Assembly: GCF_014270065.1 (NCBI RefSeq)
Contig: NZ_JACNME010000002.1
Location: forward strand, 62,001 to 126,000
Direction of reading: 5' to 3'
Source of the DNA: Quadrisphaera sp. RL12-1S
Lineage (GTDB): Bacteria; Actinomycetota; Actinomycetes; Actinomycetales; Quadrisphaeraceae
Length of the DNA: 64,000 bases
Every line of letters starts with the position of its first letter. Position 1 is the stretch's first letter. The notes beneath the pieces were generated by a model, which searched no databases, was not told the origin of the DNA, and was given only the letters and a program-made list of their open reading frames with translations. Shown piece by piece: positions 1-9,404 of the stretch. Both the position numbers and the translations under genes were made by a program.

Positions 1-1
1 G

Positions 2-550
2 GTGGTGGCGGCGACGGGCTTCGAGCAGGACCTGTCGCTGCTGGCACCCGAGGTCCGTGCGGCGCTCCTCGACGACGACGGCGTCATGGCCCTCGACCGG
101 CGCGTCCTGCCGCTGCGCGTGCCGCGGCTGGCGTTCGCCGGGTGGGGCAACACCTACCGCAGCCCGCTGACCGCCGAGGTCGGGGCGGTGTGGCTGGCCG
201 CCCACCTGGCCGGGGAGCTGCGCCCGCGCCGGCGCGCCGACGTGGAGCGCCGCGCCGACCGCTACCACCTCACCCACGCCCGCGCCGCCGCCCACGGCGA
301 GCCGCAGCTGCCGAGCGGCTCGTTCGGCGCCCTCGACGACCTCCTGGCGGACCTCGGGATGCCGCTGCCGCGCCGGGTGCGGTGGCGTCAGTGGACCCGG
401 CCGCTGACCCCGGACACGTACGCCCACCTGCTGCCCGCGCTGCAGCGCCGGCTGGTGGCCCGCGGGCTGCTCGACGCGTCCGTGCCGCGGCCTCGCGAGG
501 CGCACGAGGCGACGGCCAGTGCCAGGACGGGCCGCTCCGTCAGGTCGTGA
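2..550 (+). CDS. Flavin-containing monooxygenase, C-terminal fragment
   Basis: Partial gene that enters from the left edge; its true start lies outside the window. The visible 182 residues carry the C-terminal segment typical of class B flavoprotein monooxygenases: a hydrophobic strand LAFAGWGNTYRSPLTAEV, then a helix in which the protein is positioned over an inner helix (VWLAAHLAGEL), followed by an Arg-rich surface region and a short Ser/Thr tail. No FAD or NADPH glycine motif falls inside the window, so substrate and subfamily cannot be judged. It converges on the downstream exonuclease gene with about 38 bp between stops. Family call is by pattern only; a generic FAD-dependent oxidoreductase is the alternative. 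Confidence 0.6.
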   Translation: MVAATGFEQDLSLLAPEVRAALLDDDGVMALDRRVLPLRVPRLAFAGWGNTYRSPLTAEVGAVWLAAHLAGELRPRRRADVERRADRYHLTHARAAAHGEPQLPSGSFGALDDLLADLGMPLPRRVRWRQWTRPLTPDTYAHLLPALQRRLVARGLLDASVPRPREAHEATASARTGRSVRS

Positions 551-588
551 CACGGCGACGGCGCCTCACAGGGGACGCCGCCGAGGGC

Positions 589-1596
589 TCACCAGGCGCG
601 AACGCGGCTCGGGCGGAGGTCGACGACTTCTGGCGCCGGCACCGGCGCGGGGCGCGCCGTCTCGATGAGCACGGCCGCGGTCGCGGGGTCGGCCACGGGC
701 GTGCCCAGCTCCAGGGCGCGGGTGGCCTTGCGGGTGCCGGAGTGCACGTCGTCGGTGACGAGCAGCCTCGTGCGCCGTGAGACGGCACTGGTCACGCGCA
801 GGCCGCGCTGGCGGCAGCGGGCCTCCAGCAGGGCGCGCACGTCCGGGTCACCGCCGGTGAAGACGACGGCGTCGCCGGCAGTCAACGCCGGCAGCGACGG
901 CAGAGCTGCGAGCCGTGGCGCCGCCGTCGTCGTCGTCCTCGGTGTTGTCGGTGTTGTCGGTGCTGCGGGTGCGGCCACGGCTCCGCGCCGGCGCAGCACG
1001 GGCGGGTGCGGCGGGGGAGCGACGGCGGGCCAGGCGGTGGTGGTCGCGCGGCGCAGGAGCCCGGTGTGCGCGCCCGGTCCCGCGGAGCGCAGGTAGCAGG
1101 TGAGCAGCTCGGCGGTGGCGCGCGCGTCACCGAGGGCGGAGTGGGCGCCGGTGAGCCGGACGCCGGCGGCGGCGCAGCAGTCGGCCAGCTTGCGCTTGAG
1201 CAGGTGCGGCAGGTGGCGGCGGCTCTCCGCGAGGGTGCACAGCTGGGCCACGTCGGGCATGAGCACGCCCGCGCGCTCCATCTCGGCGCGCAGGAACGGC
1301 ACGTCGAAGGCGGTGTTGTGCGCCACCAGCACGCGCCCGGCGAGCACCTCCACCAGGGCCGCGACGACGTCCGCGAAGCGCGGGGCGGAGCGCACGTCGG
1401 CGGGGCGGATGCCGTGCACCTGGGTGGCGCCGACGCCCGCCCGGCCGGGGTGGACGAGCGTGGACCACTCCGCGCCGGCCACGCCGTCGGGGGAGACGTG
1501 GACCACCGCCACCTCCACGACGCGCTCGGTGCGCGGGGAGAAGCCGGTGGTCTCGAGGTCGAGCACTGCGAAGCCTGCTGTGCCGGGGAAGTGCAC
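589..1596 (-). CDS. DnaQ-like 3'-5' exonuclease with C-terminal BRCT domain
   Basis: 335 residues from a GTG start. The N-terminal 170 residues form a DEDDh exonuclease of the DNA polymerase III epsilon type: D13 and E15 in VLDLETTGF, D98 in AHNTAFDVPFL, H152 and D157 in HSALGDA, so all five acidic/His positions are present. A Pro/Thr-rich linker (about 190-235) leads to a BRCT domain (about 240-325) with the phosphate-pocket-like VFTGGD and the SRRTRLLVTDD segment. Family members with this arrangement proofread or process DNA ends, and the BRCT domain probably recruits the nuclease to a partner. Expressed as a single gene between a monooxygenase tail and a VOC gene. Catalytic assignment is firm; the cellular role is inference. 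Confidence 0.85.
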   Translation of the reverse strand: MHFPGTAGFAVLDLETTGFSPRTERVVEVAVVHVSPDGVAGAEWSTLVHPGRAGVGATQVHGIRPADVRSAPRFADVVAALVEVLAGRVLVAHNTAFDVPFLRAEMERAGVLMPDVAQLCTLAESRRHLPHLLKRKLADCCAAAGVRLTGAHSALGDARATAELLTCYLRSAGPGAHTGLLRRATTTAWPAVAPPPHPPVLRRRGAVAAPAAPTTPTTPRTTTTAAPRLAALPSLPALTAGDAVVFTGGDPDVRALLEARCRQRGLRVTSAVSRRTRLLVTDDVHSGTRKATRALELGTPVADPATAAVLIETARPAPVPAPEVVDLRPSRVRAW

Positions 1597-1655
1597 CCCG
1601 TCACGCTACGTGCTCTCCTGACCCTCCCGGACCAGCGGCGTGACGGCTCCGGTGC

Positions 1656-2045
1656 TCAGGTGAAGAGGCAGAAGGGGTGCCCGTCGGGATCACGCAGGAC
1701 GCGGACGTCGTCCTGCGGCTGGAACGGGTCCAGCACCGCGCCCACCTCCAGGGCCCAGGTGACGGCGGCGTCGAGGTCGTCGACGTGGACGTCGAGGTGC
1801 GCGGTCGCGTGCTGCGCGCTCGGCTCGCTGGGCCAGGTCGGGCGGGTGAAGCGCGCGTCGTGCTCGAAGCTCAGCACGGGCCCGAGGTCCGGGCTGGCGG
1901 GACGGACCTGCGCCCAGCCGGGCTCGTCCGCGGTCACCGGACTGCCCAGCAGCCGGGAGTAGAAGGCCGCCAGCCGCTGCGCGTCGGAGGCGGCCAGCGT
2001 CACGGAGGTGACCCGCAGGCGGGGGCGGGTGTCGTCGTCGTCCAC
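1656..2045 (-). CDS. VOC (glyoxalase/bleomycin-resistance fold) protein
   Basis: 129 residues from GTG (VDDDDTRPRLRV). It shows one pair of VOC beta-alpha-beta-beta-beta modules: VTSVTLAASDAQRLAAFYSRLLG at the front (in two pieces of the first module) and HLDVHVDDLDAAVTWALEVGA followed by RVLRDPDGHPFCLF at the end. The closing DPDGHPFCL motif is typical of the family, which binds a metal and acts on small molecules or confers antibiotic binding. The open frame extends upstream to 2570, but that part is the decayed EAL gene read out of frame, so I place the start at 2045. Substrate unknown. Confidence 0.8.
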   Translation of the reverse strand: MDDDDTRPRLRVTSVTLAASDAQRLAAFYSRLLGSPVTADEPGWAQVRPASPDLGPVLSFEHDARFTRPTWPSEPSAQHATAHLDVHVDDLDAAVTWALEVGAVLDPFQPQDDVRVLRDPDGHPFCLFT

Positions 2046-2077
2046 CGTCCGAGGCTGCCACCGGTCGGCGACGGCTG

Positions 2078-2570
2078 TCAGGAGCCCGCGGCGGTGGCGA
2101 GGGGGGCGTCGGTGCCGCGGCGGGCGGGGGTGAGGAGCGCGGTGAGCCGCTCGGGCGGGACCGCGGGGCTGAAGAGCCAGCCCTGGCCAGCTCGCACCCG
2201 TGGGCGAGCAGCCACTGCGCCTGCTGCTCCTCCTCGACGCCCTCGGCCACCGAGCGCATCCCCGGGGCGCAGGCGACGCGAGGCGGCGCTCACCAGGGGC
2301 GCCTCCCGGTCGGCGCGCTCGATGTCCACGATGAAGCTGCGGCCGAACTCCAGGACGGCGCTGCCGAAGTCGTCGACGGCGGTGCTGACGCCGAGCTCGC
2401 ACAGAGCGGGTCAGGCGCCCGGCGAAGAGGAAGCAGAGGGCGCTGCTGACGAGGGCCAGCACGTCGGTGAGGCGCACCAGCCACGTGGTGCGGTCCCCGC
2501 TGGACGCCGGGAGCGGGGTGGTGGAGATGACCAGCACCCCGACGGCTCCGAACAGCACGCCCATCAGCAC
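2078..2570 (-). pseudogene. Decayed membrane EAL-domain (cyclic-di-GMP phosphodiesterase) gene
   Basis: Remnant readable only by changing frame at least three times. It starts with two hydrophobic segments (MLMGVLFGAVGVLVIS and VLALVSSALCFLFAG), then jumps straight into the second half of an EAL domain: ELGVSTAVDDFGSA, FGRSFIVDIERADRE, next SVAEGVEEEQQAQWLLAHGC, and finally RAGQGWLFSPAVPPERLTALL before the stop at 2078. These blocks are the DDFG, AEGVE and QG-LFS motifs of EAL proteins in correct order. The GGDEF part and the EAL signature itself are missing, so an internal deletion plus frameshifts have destroyed the gene. Alternative: assembly errors, but the missing middle makes true decay more likely. 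Confidence 0.7.
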
Positions 2571-2850
2571 CCACGTCGGGCGCCGTCAGCGCCGACGACC
2601 TGGCGCGGAGGCGGGCACGAGCGTCGCACCACGATCGCCGGTGGGCGCCCGGTGGTGCTGGAGCACCCCATCGGGGTCACCCGCAGGTGTCTCCCGGCGC
2701 CTGGTCGGGCAGGCTCGCCCGCGGGGTCAGTGGTGGTCGCGAGCGCACGCGGTGGAGGATGACCTTCGGTCGGCACCGAGGAAGGTCGGGGGCGGGGTCT
2801 TCACATGTCCACCTGCGCGTCGTCGGTGCGCTGCACCCGCGGAGCCCTGA

Positions 2851-3855
2851 GTGTCTAGGAACCGTCCACCGTCGCTGAAGGACGTCGCCCGGGAGGCCGG
2901 CGTCTCCTTCCAGACCGTCTCCCGCGTCATCAACGACGGCCCGCGCGTCTCGAGCGACACCCGCGCTCGGGTCCTCGAGGTGATCGCCAGGCTCGGCTAC
3001 CACCGCAACGACGCGGCGCGGGCGCTGAAGACCAGCCGGTCCCGCACGATCGGGGTCATCGCTGACGCCTCCCCGCGCTTCGGCCCGGTGAGCACGCTCA
3101 CCGCGGTGGAGTCCGCCGCCCGCGAGGCGGGCTACACCGCGCTCGTCACCACCATGAGCCACCCGAGCCGCGACCTCGTGGCCGACACCCTCGGCGACTT
3201 CATGGAGCGCGGCGTGGAAGGGGTGGTGGTGATCGCCCCCCGCGTGGACCTGGCCCACGTGGCGCAGGAGACGCCGTCGGAGATCCCGGTCGTGGTGCTG
3301 GCTCCCGGGGAGGCGAGCCAGCCGGGGATGACCGTGTTCTACGAGGACCAGGAGCTGGGCGCCCGCCTGGCGGTCCGCCACCTCGTGGAGCTCGGCCACC
3401 GGGACGTCGCCCACCTGGCGGGCAACCAGGAGTGGCTCGACGGGCAGGTGCGCCTGCGGGGCTGGGAGGCCGAGCTCCGGGTCCACGGCATCGAGCCGGG
3501 GGCGCTGCGGCTGGGGGACTGGTCCGGTGACAGCGGCTACGAGATCGGTCGCGAGATGGTGGCGCAGGGGCTGCCCGGGGCGGTCTTCGTCGCGTCGGAC
3601 CTCATGGCCCTGGGGTTCGTCCGGGCCGTCCACGAGGCGGGGCTGTCCGTCCCCGGCGACGTGTCCGTGGTCAGTTTCGACGACAACGAGTTCGCCCCGC
3701 AGGTGCACCCGCCGCTCACCACGGTCCGCCAGTCCTTCGGGGTGGTCGGCTCGCGGTGCATGGAGATCCTGCTGGCGCTGATCTCCGGGGACGACGTCGA
3801 CACCACCCCGGCCGTGCCGGAGCTCGTGGTGCGGCAGTCGACCCGTCGCGCCTGA
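2851..3855 (+). CDS. LacI-family transcriptional repressor
   Basis: 334 residues from GTG, with GGAG six bases upstream. An N-terminal helix-turn-helix (SLKDVAREAGVSFQTVSRVI, residues about 8-27) and hinge helix (ARALKTSRSRTIGVI) are followed by a periplasmic-binding-protein-like effector domain running to the C terminus, ending in the usual PxLTTVRQ block (about residues 288-297). Length matches the family. The gene reads toward a sugar-uptake and oxidation cluster, and two near-identical palindromes with the central CG typical of LacI operators lie just after it (3910-3959). I infer that it represses the downstream operon until a sugar or sugar-derived ligand binds. Confidence 0.95.
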   Translation: MSRNRPPSLKDVAREAGVSFQTVSRVINDGPRVSSDTRARVLEVIARLGYHRNDAARALKTSRSRTIGVIADASPRFGPVSTLTAVESAAREAGYTALVTTMSHPSRDLVADTLGDFMERGVEGVVVIAPRVDLAHVAQETPSEIPVVVLAPGEASQPGMTVFYEDQELGARLAVRHLVELGHRDVAHLAGNQEWLDGQVRLRGWEAELRVHGIEPGALRLGDWSGDSGYEIGREMVAQGLPGAVFVASDLMALGFVRAVHEAGLSVPGDVSVVSFDDNEFAPQVHPPLTTVRQSFGVVGSRCMEILLALISGDDVDTTPAVPELVVRQSTRRA

Positions 3856-3909
3856 GCCTCCTCTCGAGCTGCCCGTCCGAGGGGTGGGAGAAGGGGTCCT
3901 GACAGACAG

Positions 3910-3959
3910 GGCGAACGTTCGCCCAAAACCCTTGACGCGCCTCTAGGCGAACGTTCACA
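3910..3959 (+). promoter_or_regulatory. Paired LacI-type operators around a -35-like element
   Basis: Two palindromes with the same core: GGCGAACGTTCGCC at 3910-3923 (perfect) and GGCGAACGTTCACA at 3946-3959 (12 of 14 identical). Their centres are 36 bp apart. A TTGACG hexamer at 3932-3937 sits between them, so repressor bound at both would cover a promoter. AACGTT at the centre fits LacI-family operators. No convincing -10 box was identified. They lie between the repressor gene and the isomerase/transporter operon. Confidence 0.75.
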
Positions 3960-4104
3960 CTCATGGCACCGGTCGAGCGGGTGCGCTGGACGGGTGGGGA
4001 GGACGGCCGCGCCGAGGCGGCGTCCGCTCCCTCCCGACCGCCCGCGAGGCCGTCGGTGCCACGTCGGTGTGGTGCCTCCGCCAGGCACCCAGGAGGACGC
4101 GACG

Positions 4105-4947
4105 ATGCGCATCGGGCACCACACCATCACCTGGGGAGGGGTCGTCGGACACCCCGCCGGTGTCACCAGCACCAAGGACCTCCACTACCTGTCCCAAGGG
4201 TCGGTGGTCGAGGCGGTCCAGCAGATCGGCGCCGTCGGCTACGAGGGCACCGAGGTCTTCGACGGCAACCTCGCGGCCCTCGCCGACACGCCGGAGGTGC
4301 TCCTGGAGGCGCTGGCGGCGGCGCAGGTGGAGCTGGTCAGCGTCTACGCGGGGGCGAACTTCGTCTACGCGGACGCGCTGCCGGACGAGATGGCCCGCCT
4401 GCGCCGCAGCTGCGAGCTGGCCCAGCGCTTCGGTGCCTCGCGCCTGGTGGTCGGCGGCGGCGCCCGCCGCGCCGCAGGGACGCCCGACGCCGACTACGAC
4501 CGCCTCGGCGCCGCGCTCGACGTGGTCGACGACCTGGCCGCCGACCACGGCCTCGAGGCCAGCTACCACCCGCACCTGTCGACCATCGTCGAGTCCCCGG
4601 CGGAGCTCGAGAGGCTCATGGACCGCACGCGCATCGGGTTCTGCCCCGACACCGCCCACCTCGCCGCCGGCGGTGGAGACCCGGCGGCGCTCGTCCGGCG
4701 CTACCCGGACCGCCTCAAGCACGTGCACCTCAAGGACATCGACCTGCGCACCGGAGCGTTCCTGCCCCTCGGGCAGGGCGACCTCGACCTCGCCGACGTC
4801 CTCGCCGCCGTCGCCGAGACCGGCTACGACAGCTGGCTCATGGTCGAGCTCGACTCCGCTGACGGGTCGCCCCAGGAGGCGGCCGCGGCCAGCCTCGCCC
4901 ACCTCCGGGGTCTGCTCAGCGGCCTGCCGAACCGCGCCACCGCCTGA
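4105..4947 (+). CDS. Sugar phosphate isomerase/epimerase-family TIM-barrel protein
   Basis: 280 residues; start ATG 4105 is chosen because AGGAGG at 4091-4096 sits eight bases before it. The protein has the AP-endonuclease-2/IolE-like TIM-barrel pattern: an N-terminal IGHHTITWGG strand, GYEGTEVFDGN with a ligand acid, YHPHLSTIVES with paired His, GFCPDTAHLAAGG with Asp-His, KHVHLKDID, and the last strand WLMVELDSAD. The repeated His/Asp/Glu positions imply a bound divalent metal. Members interconvert keto sugars, inosose derivatives or 3-keto-glycosides. First gene of the LacI-controlled cluster; position beside a GMC dehydrogenase suggests it acts on an oxidised sugar. Confidence 0.85.
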   Translation: MRIGHHTITWGGVVGHPAGVTSTKDLHYLSQGSVVEAVQQIGAVGYEGTEVFDGNLAALADTPEVLLEALAAAQVELVSVYAGANFVYADALPDEMARLRRSCELAQRFGASRLVVGGGARRAAGTPDADYDRLGAALDVVDDLAADHGLEASYHPHLSTIVESPAELERLMDRTRIGFCPDTAHLAAGGGDPAALVRRYPDRLKHVHLKDIDLRTGAFLPLGQGDLDLADVLAAVAETGYDSWLMVELDSADGSPQEAAAASLAHLRGLLSGLPNRATA

Positions 4948-4952
4948 CGCCC

Positions 4953-4992
4953 CACCGCCCCACCGCCTCACCGCCTCACCGCCTCACCGCAC
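4953..4992 (+). repeat. Five tandem 8-bp units between isomerase and binding-protein genes
   Basis: Units CACCGCCC, CACCGCCT (three times) and CACCGCAC follow each other without gaps just after the isomerase stop codon. Slippage-prone low-complexity DNA in an 80-bp intergenic spacer. It contains no visible hairpin, so a terminator role is not supported. Confidence 0.7.
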
Positions 4993-5027
4993 GCCCCACC
5001 CCCACCCGCGACCGGAAGGCCTTCGCC

Positions 5028-6217
5028 ATGCCCACCTCCGTCCTGCGCCGCCGCCTCGGTGCGGCCGTCCGCCTCGCCGCCGTCCCCGCGGCGATGTGCC
5101 TCCTGCTCACCTCGTGCAGCGCCGCCGGCACCAGCGCCTCGGCCCCCGCCGGCGGCGCCGACAAGGCCTTCGACGCCAAGGTGGACGCCTCGCTCGCCTC
5201 GGTGGAGTCCCAGGTCCTCAGCACCGGGCCGAACGGGGAGAAGCCCGCCAGCGCCGACGCCGCGACCCTCACCGACGCCCAGGTCGCGCAGGTCAAGGGG
5301 CTGGGCGCCACCGCCGCGATCACCATGCACTACGCCGGTGACGACTGGTCGACCTCGCAGATCAAGGGGTTGCAGGACGAGTTCGGTCGCCTGGGCATCA
5401 CGGTCGTCTCCAGCACCGACGCGAACTTCGACCCGGCGCAGCAGGTCTCCGACATCGAGAACGCGATGACCCGCAAGCCCAGCGTCATGGTCTCCCTGCC
5501 CACCGACCCGGTGGCCACGGCCGGCGCGTACCGGGCCGCGGCCGCGGCCGGCACCAAGCTCGTCTTCATGGACAACGTGCCCAAGGGGTTCGTGGCCGGG
5601 AAGGACTACGTCTCGACCGTCTCCGCGGACAACTACGGCAACGGCGTCATCTCCGCGCACCTCATGGCCCGCGCGCTCGGCGGCAAGGGGACCATCGGCC
5701 TGGTCTTCCACGAGGCCGACTTCTTCGTCACCAAGCAGCGCTACCAGGGCTTCAAGGAGACCATCGCCAAGGACTACCCGGACATCAAGATCGTCGCCGA
5801 GCAGGGGATCGCCGGTCCCGACTTCGCCGGGGACGCCCAGCGGGTGTCCGCTGCCATGCTCAGCCAGAACCCCGACCTGAGCGGCATCTGGGCCGTGTGG
5901 GACGTTCCCGCCGAGGGCGTGCTCGCCGCGGCGCGCGCCGCAGGCCGTGACGACCTCAAGGTCGCCACGCAGGACCTCGGCCTGAACGTCGCCATCGCGC
6001 TGGCGCAGGACCGCAACGTCGTGGGTCTCGGCGCACAGCGCCCCTACGAGCAGGGCGTCACCGAGGCGCGCCTGGCCGCGCTGAGCCTCATCGGGCAGCA
6101 GGTGCCGGCGTACGTGGCGCTGCCCTCCCTGGGCGTGACCCACGACAACGTCCTGGACGCCTGGAAGACCGTCTACTCCCAGGACGCCCCTGCCCAGCTC
6201 CGCGACTCCTTCGTCAA

Positions 6218-6221
<4 letters not shown>
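5028..6221 (+). CDS. Sugar ABC transporter substrate-binding lipoprotein
   Basis: 397 residues with a type II signal peptide: Arg-rich start, hydrophobic stretch, and lipobox LTSC with C30 as the lipidated cysteine. The mature part is a class B periplasmic-binding-protein fold (Peripla_BP_4, ribose/xylose type), with characteristic blocks such as FDPAQQVSDIENAM, KPSVMVSLPTDPVA, VFMDNVPKG and GIWAVWDVPAEG. It captures a monosaccharide or polyol outside the membrane and delivers it to the permease encoded two genes downstream. Its stop overlaps the ATPase GTG start by two bases, giving translational coupling. Ligand cannot be read from sequence. Confidence 0.93.
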
Positions 6222-7759
<1,538 letters not shown>

Positions 7760-7761
7760 CC

Positions 7762-8754
7762 ATGTCGACCACGTCGTCACCACCCGCCACCGCCGCCGCT
7801 GCTCAGGCAGCGCCGCAGCGCGAGAGCCTCCTGCAGCGGCTCGACTGGCGCCGCTACATCATCTACATCGGCTTCGTCGTCATCTTCGCCGCCTTCGCGG
7901 TCACCCTCGGCGACAACGGCTTCCTGTCCACCAACAACCTGCTCAACATCGTGCGGCAGTCGGCGATCATCGCGATCATCGCCGTGGGGATGACCTACGT
8001 CATCGCCTGCGCCCAGATCGACCTGTCAGTGGGCTCCACCGCCGGCCTGGCCAGCGTCGTCACCGCGATGGCCATCTCCTCGTACGGGCTCGTGGCTGGC
8101 ATCGCCGCGGGCCTGCTCGTCGGCCTCGTGGTCGGCTGCATCAACGGCGCCCTCGTCAGCATGCTCAACATCCCCTCGTTCCTCGTGACGCTGGGCATGC
8201 TGGGCATCGCCGTCGGCGTCGCCCAGTGGATCACCGACTCCGCGCCGCAGCCGATCCTCAACAGCACGTACAACCTCGTCTTCGGGGGCGGGAACTTCGG
8301 GCCCGTGCCGGGGCTGCTCGTGTGGATGGCGATCGTGGTCGCCGTCGGCGCCGTGGGTCTGGCCAAGACCCGGTTCGGCCGGCAGGTGCTCGCCACCGGC
8401 GGCAACCGGATGGCGGCGGACTTCACCGGCGTGAACACCCGCCGGATCACGTTCTCGGTGCTCGTCATCTCCTCGGTGCTCGCGTCGCTGGCGGGCATGC
8501 TCTACGCGGGCCGGCTGGAGTCCGGGCGCTTCCAGTGGGGCACCGGCGACGAGCTCTCCGCGATCGCCGCGGTGATCCTGGGCGGCACGAGCCTGTTCGG
8601 CGGATCCGGTGCCGTGATCGGCACCTTCGTCGGAGCGCTGCTCATCGGCCTCATCAACAACGGGCTGGTGCTCGCCGGGCTCGACACCAGCCAGCAGCAG
8701 GTGGTCCGCGGTGTGATCATCATCCTCGCGGTGGCGCTGGCGAGGCGGAAGTGA
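7762..8754 (+). CDS. Sugar ABC transporter permease (RbsC/XylH type)
   Basis: 330 residues; ATG 7762 with AAGGAG at 7749-7754 inside the end of the ATPase gene. Eight or more hydrophobic segments are visible, with the family motif AIGMTYVIACAQIDLSVGS in its usual place after the second segment (here AVGMTYVIA, IDLSVGST) and the conserved EAA-like loop GNRMAADFTGVNTRRI. Length is normal. With the two preceding genes it completes a carbohydrate importer. The TGA stop overlaps the GTG of the next gene by two bases, so uptake and oxidation genes are one transcription unit. Confidence 0.95.
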   Translation: MSTTSSPPATAAAAQAAPQRESLLQRLDWRRYIIYIGFVVIFAAFAVTLGDNGFLSTNNLLNIVRQSAIIAIIAVGMTYVIACAQIDLSVGSTAGLASVVTAMAISSYGLVAGIAAGLLVGLVVGCINGALVSMLNIPSFLVTLGMLGIAVGVAQWITDSAPQPILNSTYNLVFGGGNFGPVPGLLVWMAIVVAVGAVGLAKTRFGRQVLATGGNRMAADFTGVNTRRITFSVLVISSVLASLAGMLYAGRLESGRFQWGTGDELSAIAAVILGGTSLFGGSGAVIGTFVGALLIGLINNGLVLAGLDTSQQQVVRGVIIILAVALARRK

Positions 8755-9404
8755 ACGACACCTTCTTCGACCCGCACCAGCGCGCGACGATCGCCGCCGC
8801 CATGGCGCGCATGATCCCCACGGACGACACCCCGGGTGCTGCCGAGGCCGGGACCATCGACTTCCTCGACGGGTACCTGTCAGGGACCGACCGCATCTAC
8901 GCGGCCCCGGACGGCAACGGCTTCGAGGTGCTCACCGGCCGCCGGCTCGACGCGTGGACGCAGCGCCTCGAGGTGGTGCGGGCCCGCTACGTGGCCGGTG
9001 TCCGCGCCCTGGACGCCGCCGCCGAGCGGCGCGGCGGGCGGTTCGTCGACCTCAGCGGCGAGGAGCAGGACGACGTGCTGCGCGAGGTCGAGCGCCCCGA
9101 GGGGCGCGAGCAGGAGGCGGACGCAGCCCGCGCCAAGGTCGCCCTCTACGGCGCGCCCGTCGAGGCTGCGCTGCAGCAGACCAGCGCCGAGGTCGACCTC
9201 GGCTTCGTGCCGCTCCTGGCGCTGCACACCCGCCAGGGCTTCTACGCCGACCCCGTCTACGGCGGCAACCGCGACCACGTGGGCTGGAAGGTCATCGGCT
9301 TCCCGGGGCCCGCGAGCCTCGCCGAGGTCCACCAGGGCCGCTACACGACCATCGACTACTTCGCCGAGGACCGCGTCCACCCCGGCACGGAGGGCCTGTC
9401 ATGA
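8751..9404 (+). CDS. Gluconate 2-dehydrogenase subunit 3-family protein (small subunit)
   Basis: 217 residues from GTG 8751, which overlaps the permease stop. The N-terminal FFDPHQRATIAAAMARMIPTD and later TDRIYAA, followed by a C-terminal block rich in Tyr/Gly (GFYADPVYGGNRDHVGWKVIGFPG), match the subunit 3 family that partners GMC flavoproteins in gluconate, fructose and glucoside 3-dehydrogenases. No twin-arginine signal peptide is seen, so the complex is probably cytoplasmic unless the true N terminus differs. The last codons overlap the dehydrogenase ATG (ATGA at 9401-9404). A charged segment around residues 100-130 is longer than I expect for the family. Confidence 0.85.
   Translation: MNDTFFDPHQRATIAAAMARMIPTDDTPGAAEAGTIDFLDGYLSGTDRIYAAPDGNGFEVLTGRRLDAWTQRLEVVRARYVAGVRALDAAAERRGGRFVDLSGEEQDDVLREVERPEGREQEADAARAKVALYGAPVEAALQQTSAEVDLGFVPLLALHTRQGFYADPVYGGNRDHVGWKVIGFPGPASLAEVHQGRYTTIDYFAEDRVHPGTEGLS

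Noticed and set aside
1656-2570. A single 304-residue fusion of a membrane protein with the VOC domain
   Set aside because: The middle is Arg/Pro-rich out-of-frame sequence of a decayed EAL gene; the VOC protein starts at 2045.
2571-2850. Possible promoter or small gene upstream of LacI
   Set aside because: Open frames exist on both strands but none has coding character; no clear -35/-10 pair was found.
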